Shown here in pieces: positions 18,152 through 28,600 of a stretch of DNA of 64,000 nucleotides (positions are counted from its first letter, which is position 1; each line of letters begins with the position of its first letter). The notes beneath the pieces are model-generated. The model searched no databases. It was given only the letters and a program-made list of their open reading frames with translations, and was not told where the DNA came from. Origin of the DNA: Bacillota bacterium (GTDB lineage: Bacteria; Bacillota; Clostridia; Ch29). The DNA is taken from positions 1 through 64,000 of the forward strand of contig JABVCK010000028.1 of assembly GCA_013540605.1 (NCBI GenBank), written 5' to 3'. The position numbers and the translations under genes were made by a program.

Positions 18152-18806
18152 GTAACTAAACTACCACCTGCTGAAGCAGGTGGGTTACAAAATAAATTTT
18201 GTGCGAGTGAAACTCGCTTTTTAGGCTTAAGCCCACTTAAAGACCATCTGCTAAATGCAAGCTTAAATTTACGACTGAAACTCATTCTTCAATTTTAAAA
18301 TCATTATTCTCCTGCCTTCCCTGATTCTCTATATACTGCTTTATCATCTCTTCTGTTACGCTCCCTACTGTCGCACAAAAATATCCTCTTGACCACAAAT
18401 GCTGCCCCCAGTATCTTTTCTTAAGTTCTGGAAAATCATCCTGTAGCATCCTTGATGATCTCCCTTTTAAATACTGCATTATCTTCGCTGGGGCTATAGT
18501 AGGTGGGCATGATATTAGTATATGTATATGGTCTTTTCCCACACTACCTTTAATTATCACTATGTTTCTTGCCTCGCACCCTTGTATTATGAGGTCTCTT
18601 GCCCTTTTGGCTATTTCCCCTTTAAGTACTTTATATCTGTACTTTGTTGTCCAGATTACATGGTACTTTATATCGTATACTGCATGACTGTTTTTTCTGT
18701 ATTCCTTCACCTCTCTCACCTCAGCGCTATCTTATATGACAGTTCCTGCCTTGTCAATGCTCAAAGCTTTTCGCCTGAAAGGCGAAGGGTTTAGACCTGG
18801 TGCATT
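18152..18806 (-). mobile_element. IS200-type insertion sequence (tnpA only)
   Basis: About 655 bases, the usual size for IS200 elements, with one tnpA gene and a subterminal hairpin near each end: 18164-18183 (CCACCTGCT and AGCAGGTGG around a 2-nt loop) and 18770-18786 (TTCGCCT and AGGCGAA). No terminal inverted repeats or target duplication are seen, as expected for HUH/Y1 elements, which move as single-stranded DNA. Ends are placed from the interruption of the host transposase frame and may be off by a few bases. Confidence 0.85.
18282..18719 (-). CDS. tnpA: IS200/IS605 family Y1 transposase TnpA
   Basis: A 145-residue single-strand transposase. The HUH metal-binding motif is visible as DHIHILISCPP at about residues 64-74, and the catalytic Tyr is expected in the helix EEMIKQYIENQ near residue 129. 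The opening KNSHAVYDIKYHVIWTTKYR and the segment RYWGQHLWSRGYFCATVG are diagnostic. The likely start is GTG at 18719. Full length and apparently intact, so this element may still be mobile. There is no tnpB partner. Confidence 0.95.
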   Translation of the reverse strand: MREVKEYRKNSHAVYDIKYHVIWTTKYRYKVLKGEIAKRARDLIIQGCEARNIVIIKGSVGKDHIHILISCPPTIAPAKIMQYLKGRSSRMLQDDFPELKKRYWGQHLWSRGYFCATVGSVTEEMIKQYIENQGRQENNDFKIEE

Positions 18807-19685
18807 GATACTAAAAGTCTTCAAGAAGTGATGTAGGGTGCTGACGTCACTAATGTTTCCAGGCAAACGATGGTAATAAACGGGTAACTGACTTTTCTGG
18901 CCAAAGAGTAACGCTAGATTGATCTGTCGGAGTTTATCGCCATCCCGATTGTAGCCGTACTTGATGTATTCATTTAGTTCTCCATAGGAAGAAACGGAGG
19001 TGATATCATAACACAAATAGTCGTTTTCTAGTACACTTTCTCCCCACTTGGAAAAGAAGGTTTGTTGCCCGTCAATATTTAAGGACTGAAGGATTTCACT
19101 GATACGTTGACTTGTTAATGTTTTGTTGAATGGATGGGCATGACTTTTACTCCAAGCTTCACAGTGACTTAAGGAGCCGCCGTGCATAGCAAGATAGTAG
19201 GCCATACACAGAATTTGCTGGTACACTTTCGGGAAACAACTCTTTAATACTTTGTCTAGTTCCAGTTCAGCAGTAATACTGTCCAGCAACAATGTCGGTC
19301 CTATGATCTTTGCAGTGGCGCTCACAGCCGGATCACGAACAGCAGCTTGTTCGGGATTTAATCGTTTGGATGGAATAAATTCCCCTGTCTTGGGGTCAAG
19401 CTTCCCGATACAGACTTGCTTGTTGCGCGGTTGCTTCTTTTCTTTATCCCATACAGAGGTTGCTTCATAGATGTAAGTAACACCTGTTTTCTTATTAACT
19501 TGATGTACACGATAAGCCATGTTAAACCTCCCTCTCATGGTTATAATTATAACTATGTTTCAGGAGAATTACAACACAAAATATTGCTGTATACAGCTTA
19601 TTTGCAGACTTTTTTGCGACATAGTTATAAAGATTGCGGGAAGTTAGATAAGTATCGAATTATAAGCCGGATCACACATTGCTTT

Positions 19686-22600
19686 GTTTCAATTCCTCAT
19701 AGGTAGGCTAAAATCCGGGTTTCGATATTCTTCTTTGCCTTCCAGAGCATGTTTCAATTCCTCATAGGTAGGCTAAAATCCTTATTCAACACAAAATATC
19801 TTTAGCAACTATAACAAGTTTCAATTCCTCATAGGTAGGCTAAAATCTACCAGGATATCAATTGACAAAGCAAGCGATGAGGAGTTTCAATTCCTCATAG
19901 GTAGGCTAAAATCCGCAGAAGAAGGTTGCTATCGTTGGATGAGTTGATGGTTTCAATTCCTCATAGGTAGGCTAAAATCGAACCCTTATTCCGCATCCGG
20001 AGCAGGCGCCCGTAGGTTTCAATTCCTCATAGGTAGGCTAAAATCCATCATAGACGGCCTGAACGCATGGCTGGAGGATTATGTTTCAATTCCTCATAGG
20101 TAGGCTAAAATCTTGTCACAGGTGAAAGGTATAGGTCCGACCCTAGGCTGGTTTCAATTCCTCATAGGTAGGCTAAAATCAAGGTGGTTGGGAAGTCGTA
20201 TTCGAAACCGACAGGGGTTTCAATTCCTCATAGGTAGGCTAAAATCACCCAGTACCAGGGTGAGCCTATTATTGTGCCTATTGGTTTCAATTCCTCATAG
20301 GTAGGCTAAAATCCTCAGGCTCTTTTTTAGGACTTGCAAAACAAAATTCAGTTTCAATTCCTCATAGGTAGGCTAAAATCCCTTTGCGACCTTTAGCAAT
20401 ATTTTTTTATGTTTTGAGTTTCAATTCCTCATAGGTAGGCTAAAATCGGCAGCAGATCCGGCTGATTGTCTCGGGGAAGGACAAGTTTCAATTCCTCATA
20501 GGTAGGCTAAAATCAGCCGCAAAAGGAGGTTGAACACGATGCCTAAAGCGAGTTTCAATTCCTCATAGGTAGGCTAAAATCAGCCGCAAAAGGAGGTTGA
20601 ACACGATGCCTAAAGCGAGTTTCAATTCCTCATAGGTAGGCTAAAATCCAGCAGACATACAGGGTGATGAATTCGTAAACAGTGGGTTTCAATTCCTCAT
20701 AGGTAGGCTAAAATCGTGAAGCGGTACTCGGATACGCTGCTGATATTTTTGCGTTTCAATTCCTCATAGGTAGGCTAAAATCTAACCAACTACATCAACG
20801 ATACCGGAAAGAAAAACGTGTTTCAATTCCTCATAGGTAGGCTAAAATCGGTGTTTTGACAGTTACTCCTGCTATTTTAAGCATTTATGTTTCAATTCCT
20901 CATAGGTAGGCTAAAATCAATATAAATACATATAAACATAAATACATATATAGAGTTTCAATTCCTCATAGGTAGGCTAAAATCAAATATATTATTCTGA
21001 TGCTATGCAATGGCTATATTAGTTTCAATTCCTCATAGGTAGGCTAAAATCAATCAATATAGAGATAGGTTTGCGTTAGCATATTGTGGTTTCAATTCCT
21101 CATAGGTAGGCTAAAATCGATGTAAACAATCCCATAAATTCATCAGACATAAAGTTTCAATTCCTCATAGGTAGGCTAAAATCTTAAAAAGATTAAAAGA
21201 GCAAAAACCACCATATTCAAGTTTCAATTCCTCATAGGTAGGCTAAAATCGTTGAACCCGACATTCAGCACATCTGTATACAACTATGTTTCAATTCCTC
21301 ATAGGTAGGCTAAAATCTTCTGCCGTGGCGACGATGACTATATCTACTTCCAGGGTTTCAATTCCTCATAGGTAGGCTAAAATCCACAGCTGCCGGTGTG
21401 GCCCTCTTCGCCATGGCAAGGTTTCAATTCCTCATAGGTAGGCTAAAATCCTCGGCGGGGCTGTGATATGTGTGGGGATATCGGCTAGTTTCAATTCCTC
21501 ATAGGTAGGCTAAAATCTGCACCGTGCATTCGGAAAAGCTGTTGCTGATGGATGTTTCAATTCCTCATAGGTAGGCTAAAATCGCCAAATCAATTTGGCG
21601 CAAATTTCTTTTATCTCTGTTTCAATTCCTCATAGGTAGGCTAAAATCTATAATATAATGATATAAATATGTAAAAGGAGTTGATGTTTCAATTCCTCAT
21701 AGGTAGGCTAAAATCTCTGCCTTTCTCATTTCGGACAAAGGTAAGCATTTCTTGTTTCAATTCCTCATAGGTAGGCTAAAATCATTCCCAAAGAGTTATT
21801 GTCATACCACCTCCTACCATGTTTCAATTCCTCATAGGTAGGCTAAAATCGCACCGGAGTATTATGATATGGTGGTAGGGAATTTAGGTTTCAATTCCTC
21901 ATAGGTAGGCTAAAATCTGCGGTTTTCCGCGATATGCCGGCTGCTTCAGCGGCGTTTCAATTCCTCATAGGTAGGCTAAAATCTCCTAAAATTGATTTTA
22001 ATGTTGAAAAGTTTGAACATGTTTCAATTCCTCATAGGTAGGCTAAAATCAAACATATTCGTTATTCGCTATTTTATATTCAGGTTTCAATTCCTCATAG
22101 GTAGGCTAAAATCAATCGAAAAGGAGTTAACTAAAGCAGCATATATATAGTTTCAATTCCTCATAGGTAGGCTAAAATCCATGAAAAAGGTCTATCAGAC
22201 AATGATTTGAAACTTAGTTTCAATTCCTCATAGGTAGGCTAAAATCCCGGGCTATCATCTATGAGCGGTATTTTGCGGTCCAAAGTTTCAATTCCTCATA
22301 GGTAGGCTAAAATCGCATAGAACTTGCTGAACTTATAACCAATCTAATCATGTTTCAATTCCTCATAGGTAGGCTAAAATCTTTACAAAGAGTACAGCAA
22401 AAATGAATTTTATTATTGTTTCAATTCCTCATAGGTAGGCTAAAATCCAGTATGGTTGTTTATGTCCACAAGTTTTAGGATTAGTTTCAATTCCTCATAG
22501 GTAGGCTAAAATCCCTGTTATTTTATATTTTTATTTTACCACATGTAATGTTTCAATTCCTCATAGGTAGGCTAAAATCCTAAATAGCTCATCATCTTCA

Positions 22601-25600
22601 CCCTTTCATGAGGAGGGTTTCAATTCCTCATAGGTAGGCTAAAATCTCCGATGATACCTAAAATTGCGAAAGGTATAGCGGCGTTTCAATTCCTCATAGG
22701 TAGGCTAAAATCGGGTAGCAAGCTGGGCTGGTCCTTTTTGGGATGGAGTGTTTCAATTCCTCATAGGTAGGCTAAAATCAATATTAAAACTGAAATACAA
22801 GAGCGCTGGAATACGCGTTTCAATTCCTCATAGGTAGGCTAAAATCCCTCCTTCGTGCAAGGCTGACGCGAAAGGAGGATTTTGTTTCAATTCCTCATAG
22901 GTAGGCTAAAATCGTTATTTCTCGGGCTCAGGTGTATCGGTTAGTTACGGGTTTCAATTCCTCATAGGTAGGCTAAAATCCCATCAGATTTGAAAAACAT
23001 GCTGTATTGAAGTGGTGTTTCAATTCCTCATAGGTAGGCTAAAATCCGAAAAAGTTGCTTAGACTGTTGGAAAAGAAAAAGTGGTTTCAATTCCTCATAG
23101 GTAGGCTAAAATCTCCAACTCCAGATGGTCCAGCCTTTAATCCAATCGAGTTTCAATTCCTCATAGGTAGGCTAAAATCCTGTGTTCCAAGATAAGTTGA
23201 AACATCCATCTTTGGTTTCAATTCCTCATAGGTAGGCTAAAATCCAAAGGTTACCCCACTTTGGAATGGTGGAGGTACTGTGTTTCAATTCCTCATAGGT
23301 AGGCTAAAATCGATACAGTGAAACTGGTGCAACAACCGTTGAAATTGTGTTTCAATTCCTCATAGGTAGGCTAAAATCCATGACAGATTCACCAACAACC
23401 AGCCCAAGATGAACTGGTTTCAATTCCTCATAGGTAGGCTAAAATCCTGTTATTTCTTATAGGGGTGAAGAAAACTTTTTCGGGTTTCAATTCCTCATAG
23501 GTAGGCTAAAATCCAAAAATGATTGGTTGGAAAGAGATTGATGTTGTGTAGTTTCAATTCCTCATAGGTAGGCTAAAATCGTGGCTGGCGCAAGTTCATT
23601 GGCCGCGCCAAAACTAGGTTTCAATTCCTCATAGGTAGGCTAAAATCCCTCAGTCATAATCCTAATGGCCTTATCAGCTGGGATGTTTCAATTCCTCATA
23701 GGTAGGCTAAAATCCTCTTACTCTCGGTGGTCTCGGAATATGGACTCTTATGTTTCAATTCCTCATAGGTAGGCTAAAATCCATATCATCCCTGCGGCGT
23801 TCGCCGACAATGATTTCAGTTTCAATTCCTCATAGGTAGGCTAAAATCTTATTAAGTGCGGCCATGCGCGGCTTTGCATCTATCGGTTTCAATTCCTCAT
23901 AGGTAGGCTAAAATCATATGTAGTTACAACAGTCGTTAGCGATATGGCAGCTGTTTCAATTCCTCATAGGTAGGCTAAAATCTCCCAAGGCAGACTCTTC
24001 AGGACGCTTATGTTCATGGTTTCAATTCCTCATAGGTAGGCTAAAATCCTCTTACTCTCGGTGGTCTCGGAATATGGACTCTTATGTTTCAATTCCTCAT
24101 AGGTAGGCTAAAATCCTAGATCCAATATTTCTTCATTATCAAGGATTTTGTCGTTTCAATTCCTCATAGGTAGGCTAAAATCTCGTAAAGTTGTTCTAGG
24201 TACGCCTATTTCTTTTGCAAGTTTCAATTCCTCATAGGTAGGCTAAAATCGCGAACAAGAACCTGCAGTCATTTGACGAAGTGCATGTTTCAATTCCTCA
24301 TAGGTAGGCTAAAATCTCAGTAATTGGTGAAAGTTTAATTGGAACAACCTTAGTTTCAATTCCTCATAGGTAGGCTAAAATCAGTTGCCTTTGGAATTTA
24401 TGCTGGTGTTGCAAACCTGTTTCAATTCCTCATAGGTAGGCTAAAATCCCATTTGCCTTTGCCAGTGTAAACCCTGCATTTTTAGTTTCAATTCCTCATA
24501 GGTAGGCTAAAATCGGTGAGGACATTTTTATATAATATTATGGGTAATGAGTTTCAATTCCTCATAGGTAGGCTAAAATCCCAAGATTTCTGTTTCAGAT
24601 TATCAATACCCAAGTGGTTTCAATTCCTCATAGGTAGGCTAAAATCCTAGATCCAATATTTCTTCATTATCAAGGATTTTGTCGTTTCAATTCCTCATAG
24701 GTAGGCTAAAATCTCGTAAAGTTGTTCTAGGTACGCCTATTTCTTTTGCAAGTTTCAATTCCTCATAGGTAGGCTAAAATCGCGAACAAGAACCTGCAGT
24801 CATTTGACGAAGTGCATGTTTCAATTCCTCATAGGTAGGCTAAAATCCAGCGCACACTAAAGCAAATAGATGACACATACAAAGTGTTTCAATTCCTCAT
24901 AGGTAGGCTAAAATCTATCAAAACCAATGTGCAGGAGAAATGGGAAGCTCTGTTTCAATTCCTCATAGGTAGGCTAAAATCTACCAGCCCAATCAATTAC
25001 ATCCTGCCAAATTGCCGAGTTTCAATTCCTCATAGGTAGGCTAAAATCGGGTCGCCTATTTCATTTTCATCGTAGTTTATACCCTTGTTTCAATTCCTCA
25101 TAGGTAGGCTAAAATCCTGTAGTCATAACTCTTCCCATCCTTCGTAAATACGGGTTTCAATTCCTCATAGGTAGGCTAAAATCGAGGAAAAACCGACTGA
25201 AAACGTCGTCAAACCCAGCAAGTTTCAATTCCTCATAGGTAGGCTAAAATCTTAAGGCCTACAGTTATGGACAATATAGAGGAAATTGTTTCAATTCCTC
25301 ATAGGTAGGCTAAAATCTGCAATTGGATGGCGATGAAGTTGCATCATATAAATTGGTTTCAATTCCTCATAGGTAGGCTAAAATCGCGTACATGCTCTAC
25401 ACCTCCAAAAGTAGTGATAGGTTTCAATTCCTCATAGGTAGGCTAAAATCAACGATGGGTCATTTAAACCGCTTTCTAGTGATAGGTTTCAATTCCTCAT
25501 AGGTAGGCTAAAATCTCGGCCATTGAGGATGAGAATCGGGCTTTTGGGCTAAGTTTCAATTCCTCATAGGTAGGCTAAAATCTTACCTGAGGAGTTACTA

Positions 25601-28600
25601 CAAAAACGTGCAAGAGAGGAGTTTCAATTCCTCATAGGTAGGCTAAAATCCAGGGGTTACTCCATCCTGCCAATTTGTTTTTGTAGTTTCAATTCCTCAT
25701 AGGTAGGCTAAAATCATGATATGCAGCTATGGCAGAAGATATTGTGGTACCTGTTTCAATTCCTCATAGGTAGGCTAAAATCCAAAAGAAAAAATACTTG
25801 ATTCACGTCTTGTCAAGTAGTTTCAATTCCTCATAGGTAGGCTAAAATCCCAGTTTTAATAAATTAAGCCTTGCCTGATATTCAGGTTTCAATTCCTCAT
25901 AGGTAGGCTAAAATCCCCAAAAGAGAGCAAACCTTTCTGGTCTGGTAGTCGGTTTCAATTCCTCATAGGTAGGCTAAAATCCAGAAAGCCTGTTTGCAGT
26001 GTTTTTATTGACTGCACCGTTTCAATTCCTCATAGGTAGGCTAAAATCCCACCTTTTTGCCCAAGTAAAAAAGCCCCGAAGGGCTGTTTCAATTCCTCAT
26101 AGGTAGGCTAAAATCCTTCTTCCTCAGTATAGTAGCCTGCCTCCTTTTTCTGTTTCAATTCCTCATAGGTAGGCTAAAATCCCAAGAAGAGCTTTGTGCG
26201 GAAGGTGCAAAAGTTCTTGTTTCAATTCCTCATAGGTAGGCTAAAATCCGGGAGGCGGCCGATGCGCTGGAGGAATTAAGCCTGAGTTTCAATTCCTCAT
26301 AGGTAGGCTAAAATCCTGGGACGCTCAGAAATGCAGAGGTATAGCTCCCTTGTTTCAATTCCTCATAGGTAGGCTAAAATCTGAAAGTATATGACGAGGA
26401 CCCGAAGCAAAAGACCATGTTTCAATTCCTCATAGGTAGGCTAAAATCTAATATTTGTGTCTCGTCAATCTCCGACTGGCTGCCGGTTTCAATTCCTCAT
26501 AGGTAGGCTAAAATCCGTCCGGGTCCCGTGAAGATACCGCATGTTGGATGAAGTTTCAATTCCTCATAGGTAGGCTAAAATCCTGCCAACGGGTCCCGGC
26601 CTTGCATATGCAGTGGGGTTTCAATTCCTCATAGGTAGGCTAAAATCGTATATCCGCAGCCCTTTCCTGTCGCTGTAGCAACAGTTTCAATTCCTCATAG
26701 GTAGGCTAAAATCGTACATCTGGAGCCTGCGATACCAGATAGGCAGCAAGGTTTCAATTCCTCATAGGTAGGCTAAAATCGACAGCAGACCATACATAAC
26801 ATCCGGGCCCATGCAAGTTTCAATTCCTCATAGGTAGGCTAAAATCCACTGAACATATACAGCCATGCTCTGCGGTCAGCTGAGTTTCAATTCCTCATAG
26901 GTAGGCTAAAATCAACTGTGAGGTCAATAAGAAAGGAGAGTATATATGGGTTTCAATTCCTCATAGGTAGGCTAAAATCCTTTAGATGGCCCATTGCCGG
27001 CAGTATCCTGAGCTTGTTTCAATTCCTCATAGGTAGGCTAAAATCGAGAATGGGAGCAGGTTGATGATGAAGATTTCCCGGGTTTCAATTCCTCATAGGT
27101 AGGCTAAAATCATCGTGGCAAACCATTTTTCTTCCTCCATGTGATGTAGTTTCAATTCCTCATAGGTAGGCTAAAATCAACAACTAAGCCACCTAAAATG
27201 GTCATCTGCTGCACGGTTTCAATTCCTCATAGGTAGGCTAAAATCTAATATTTGTGTCTCGTCAATCTCCGACTGGCTGCCGGTTTCAATTCCTCATAGG
27301 TAGGCTAAAATCCTGCCGATTGTCCCATGTCATTTATTGCATCTACTATGTTTCAATTCCTCATAGGTAGGCTAAAATCTTGGATACGGTACGGAAAACA
27401 ATCCACCCGTTCCAGGTTTCAATTCCTCATAGGTAGGCTAAAATCTCTAAGTATCTGGTAGGATTAGTGCCATCAGACTCGTTTCAATTCCTCATAGGTA
27501 GGCTAAAATCCTGCCGGAAGGTGTTATAGAATTCCGTTGCCCAATCTCGTTTCAATTCCTCATAGGTAGGCTAAAATCGGTGTTCGTGAGATATAAGGCA
27601 AGCCACTACATCCTTGTTTCAATTCCTCATAGGTAGGCTAAAATCTATAGCGGTGGTGTGAGATTTCTCATAGATAGTGTGGGTTTCAATTCCTCATAGG
27701 TAGGCTAAAATCAAGCGATTATTATTACCTGCTGCCCAATGATTGCCCGGGTTTCAATTCCTCATAGGTAGGCTAAAATCGTCTTCTGCCGCATTAAATC
27801 CCAGAACCTTTGCTATGTTTCAATTCCTCATAGGTAGGCTAAAATCGCAGCGGAGGAAGTCTACCGTAGCAACGAGCCTATCAGTTTCAATTCCTCATAG
27901 GTAGGCTAAAATCGGGGCTTCATACCATTGATGGCTGGGTGATTATTCAAGTTTCAATTCCTCATAGGTAGGCTAAAATCTTGTGGGTATGCCACGGACC
28001 CCAAGTATGCAGAGAAGTGTTTCAATTCCTCATAGGTAGGCTAAAATCTCCATATACGCTGTGTAGAAATACTGGAATAAAACTGTTTCAATTCCTCATA
28101 GGTAGGCTAAAATCAGACTGCACCTGGAAGATGATTGAGGACAGCGAACTGGTTTCAATTCCTCATAGGTAGGCTAAAATCCAACTATCCAGACCCGGAG
28201 AGAAAAGGAGAGACGTTGTTTCAATTCCTCATAGGTAGGCTAAAATCAAACAACTGGTGGTTACTTGAAAGTTTGTGATACTGAGTTTCAATTCCTCATA
28301 GGTAGGCTAAAATCTGGGAGCACAAGGGAAGTTCCAACACAGCGACAAGAGTTTCAATTCCTCATAGGTAGGCTAAAATCAGTGTTTGTGATGCAGGATT
28401 TCATTTCTGCAAACAAGGTTTCAATTCCTCATAGGTAGGCTAAAATCTTTTCTTTCATCCACTTACAGCATTCAGGGGATACTTGTTTCAATTCCTCATA
28501 GGTAGGCTAAAATCGAGAATGGGAGCAGGTTGATGATGAAGATTTCCCGGGTTTCAATTCCTCATAGGTAGGCTAAAATCTTTTCAGTATGATTTTCAAT

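Larger units (their letters stand above)
17309..19520 (-). pseudogene. IS1634-type transposase split by an IS200-type element
   Basis: The N-terminal part (ATG at 19520 behind GGGAGG, to about 18807) begins MAYRVHQVNKKTGVTYIYEA and includes YLCYDITSVSSYGE with the first catalytic Asp. The C-terminal part (about 18151 to 17309) begins ELPKLHLVMDKGFYSQKN and contains YRNKDTVEKCFDDLKNQLD, the region of the catalytic Glu. The two parts join in frame if the intervening 655 bases are removed. The gene is therefore recently and cleanly interrupted, and the element cannot move by itself unless the nested element excises. Confidence 0.88.
17303..19630 (-). mobile_element. IS1634-family insertion sequence, interrupted
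   Basis: The element is bounded by the 12-bp inverted repeat TTATAACTATGT (17303-17314, and inverted at 19619-19630). Without the nested IS200-type insertion it would be about 1.67 kb with one transposase gene of about 525 codons, right for IS1634-type elements. The stop codon of the transposase lies inside the left inverted repeat. I see no clear target-site duplication. It ends 55 bases beyond the last CRISPR repeat, so it inserted at the old, trailer side of the array. Confidence 0.8.

Noticed and set aside
17309-18806. The split IS1634 transposase considered as two separate transposase genes
   Set aside because: The two parts join in frame when the IS200-type element is removed, so it is one interrupted gene.
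21583-21618. Spacer with a GCCAAAT/ATTTGGC hairpin, considered as another terminator
   Set aside because: The stem has no adjacent U run in the transcribed direction; ordinary palindromic spacer.
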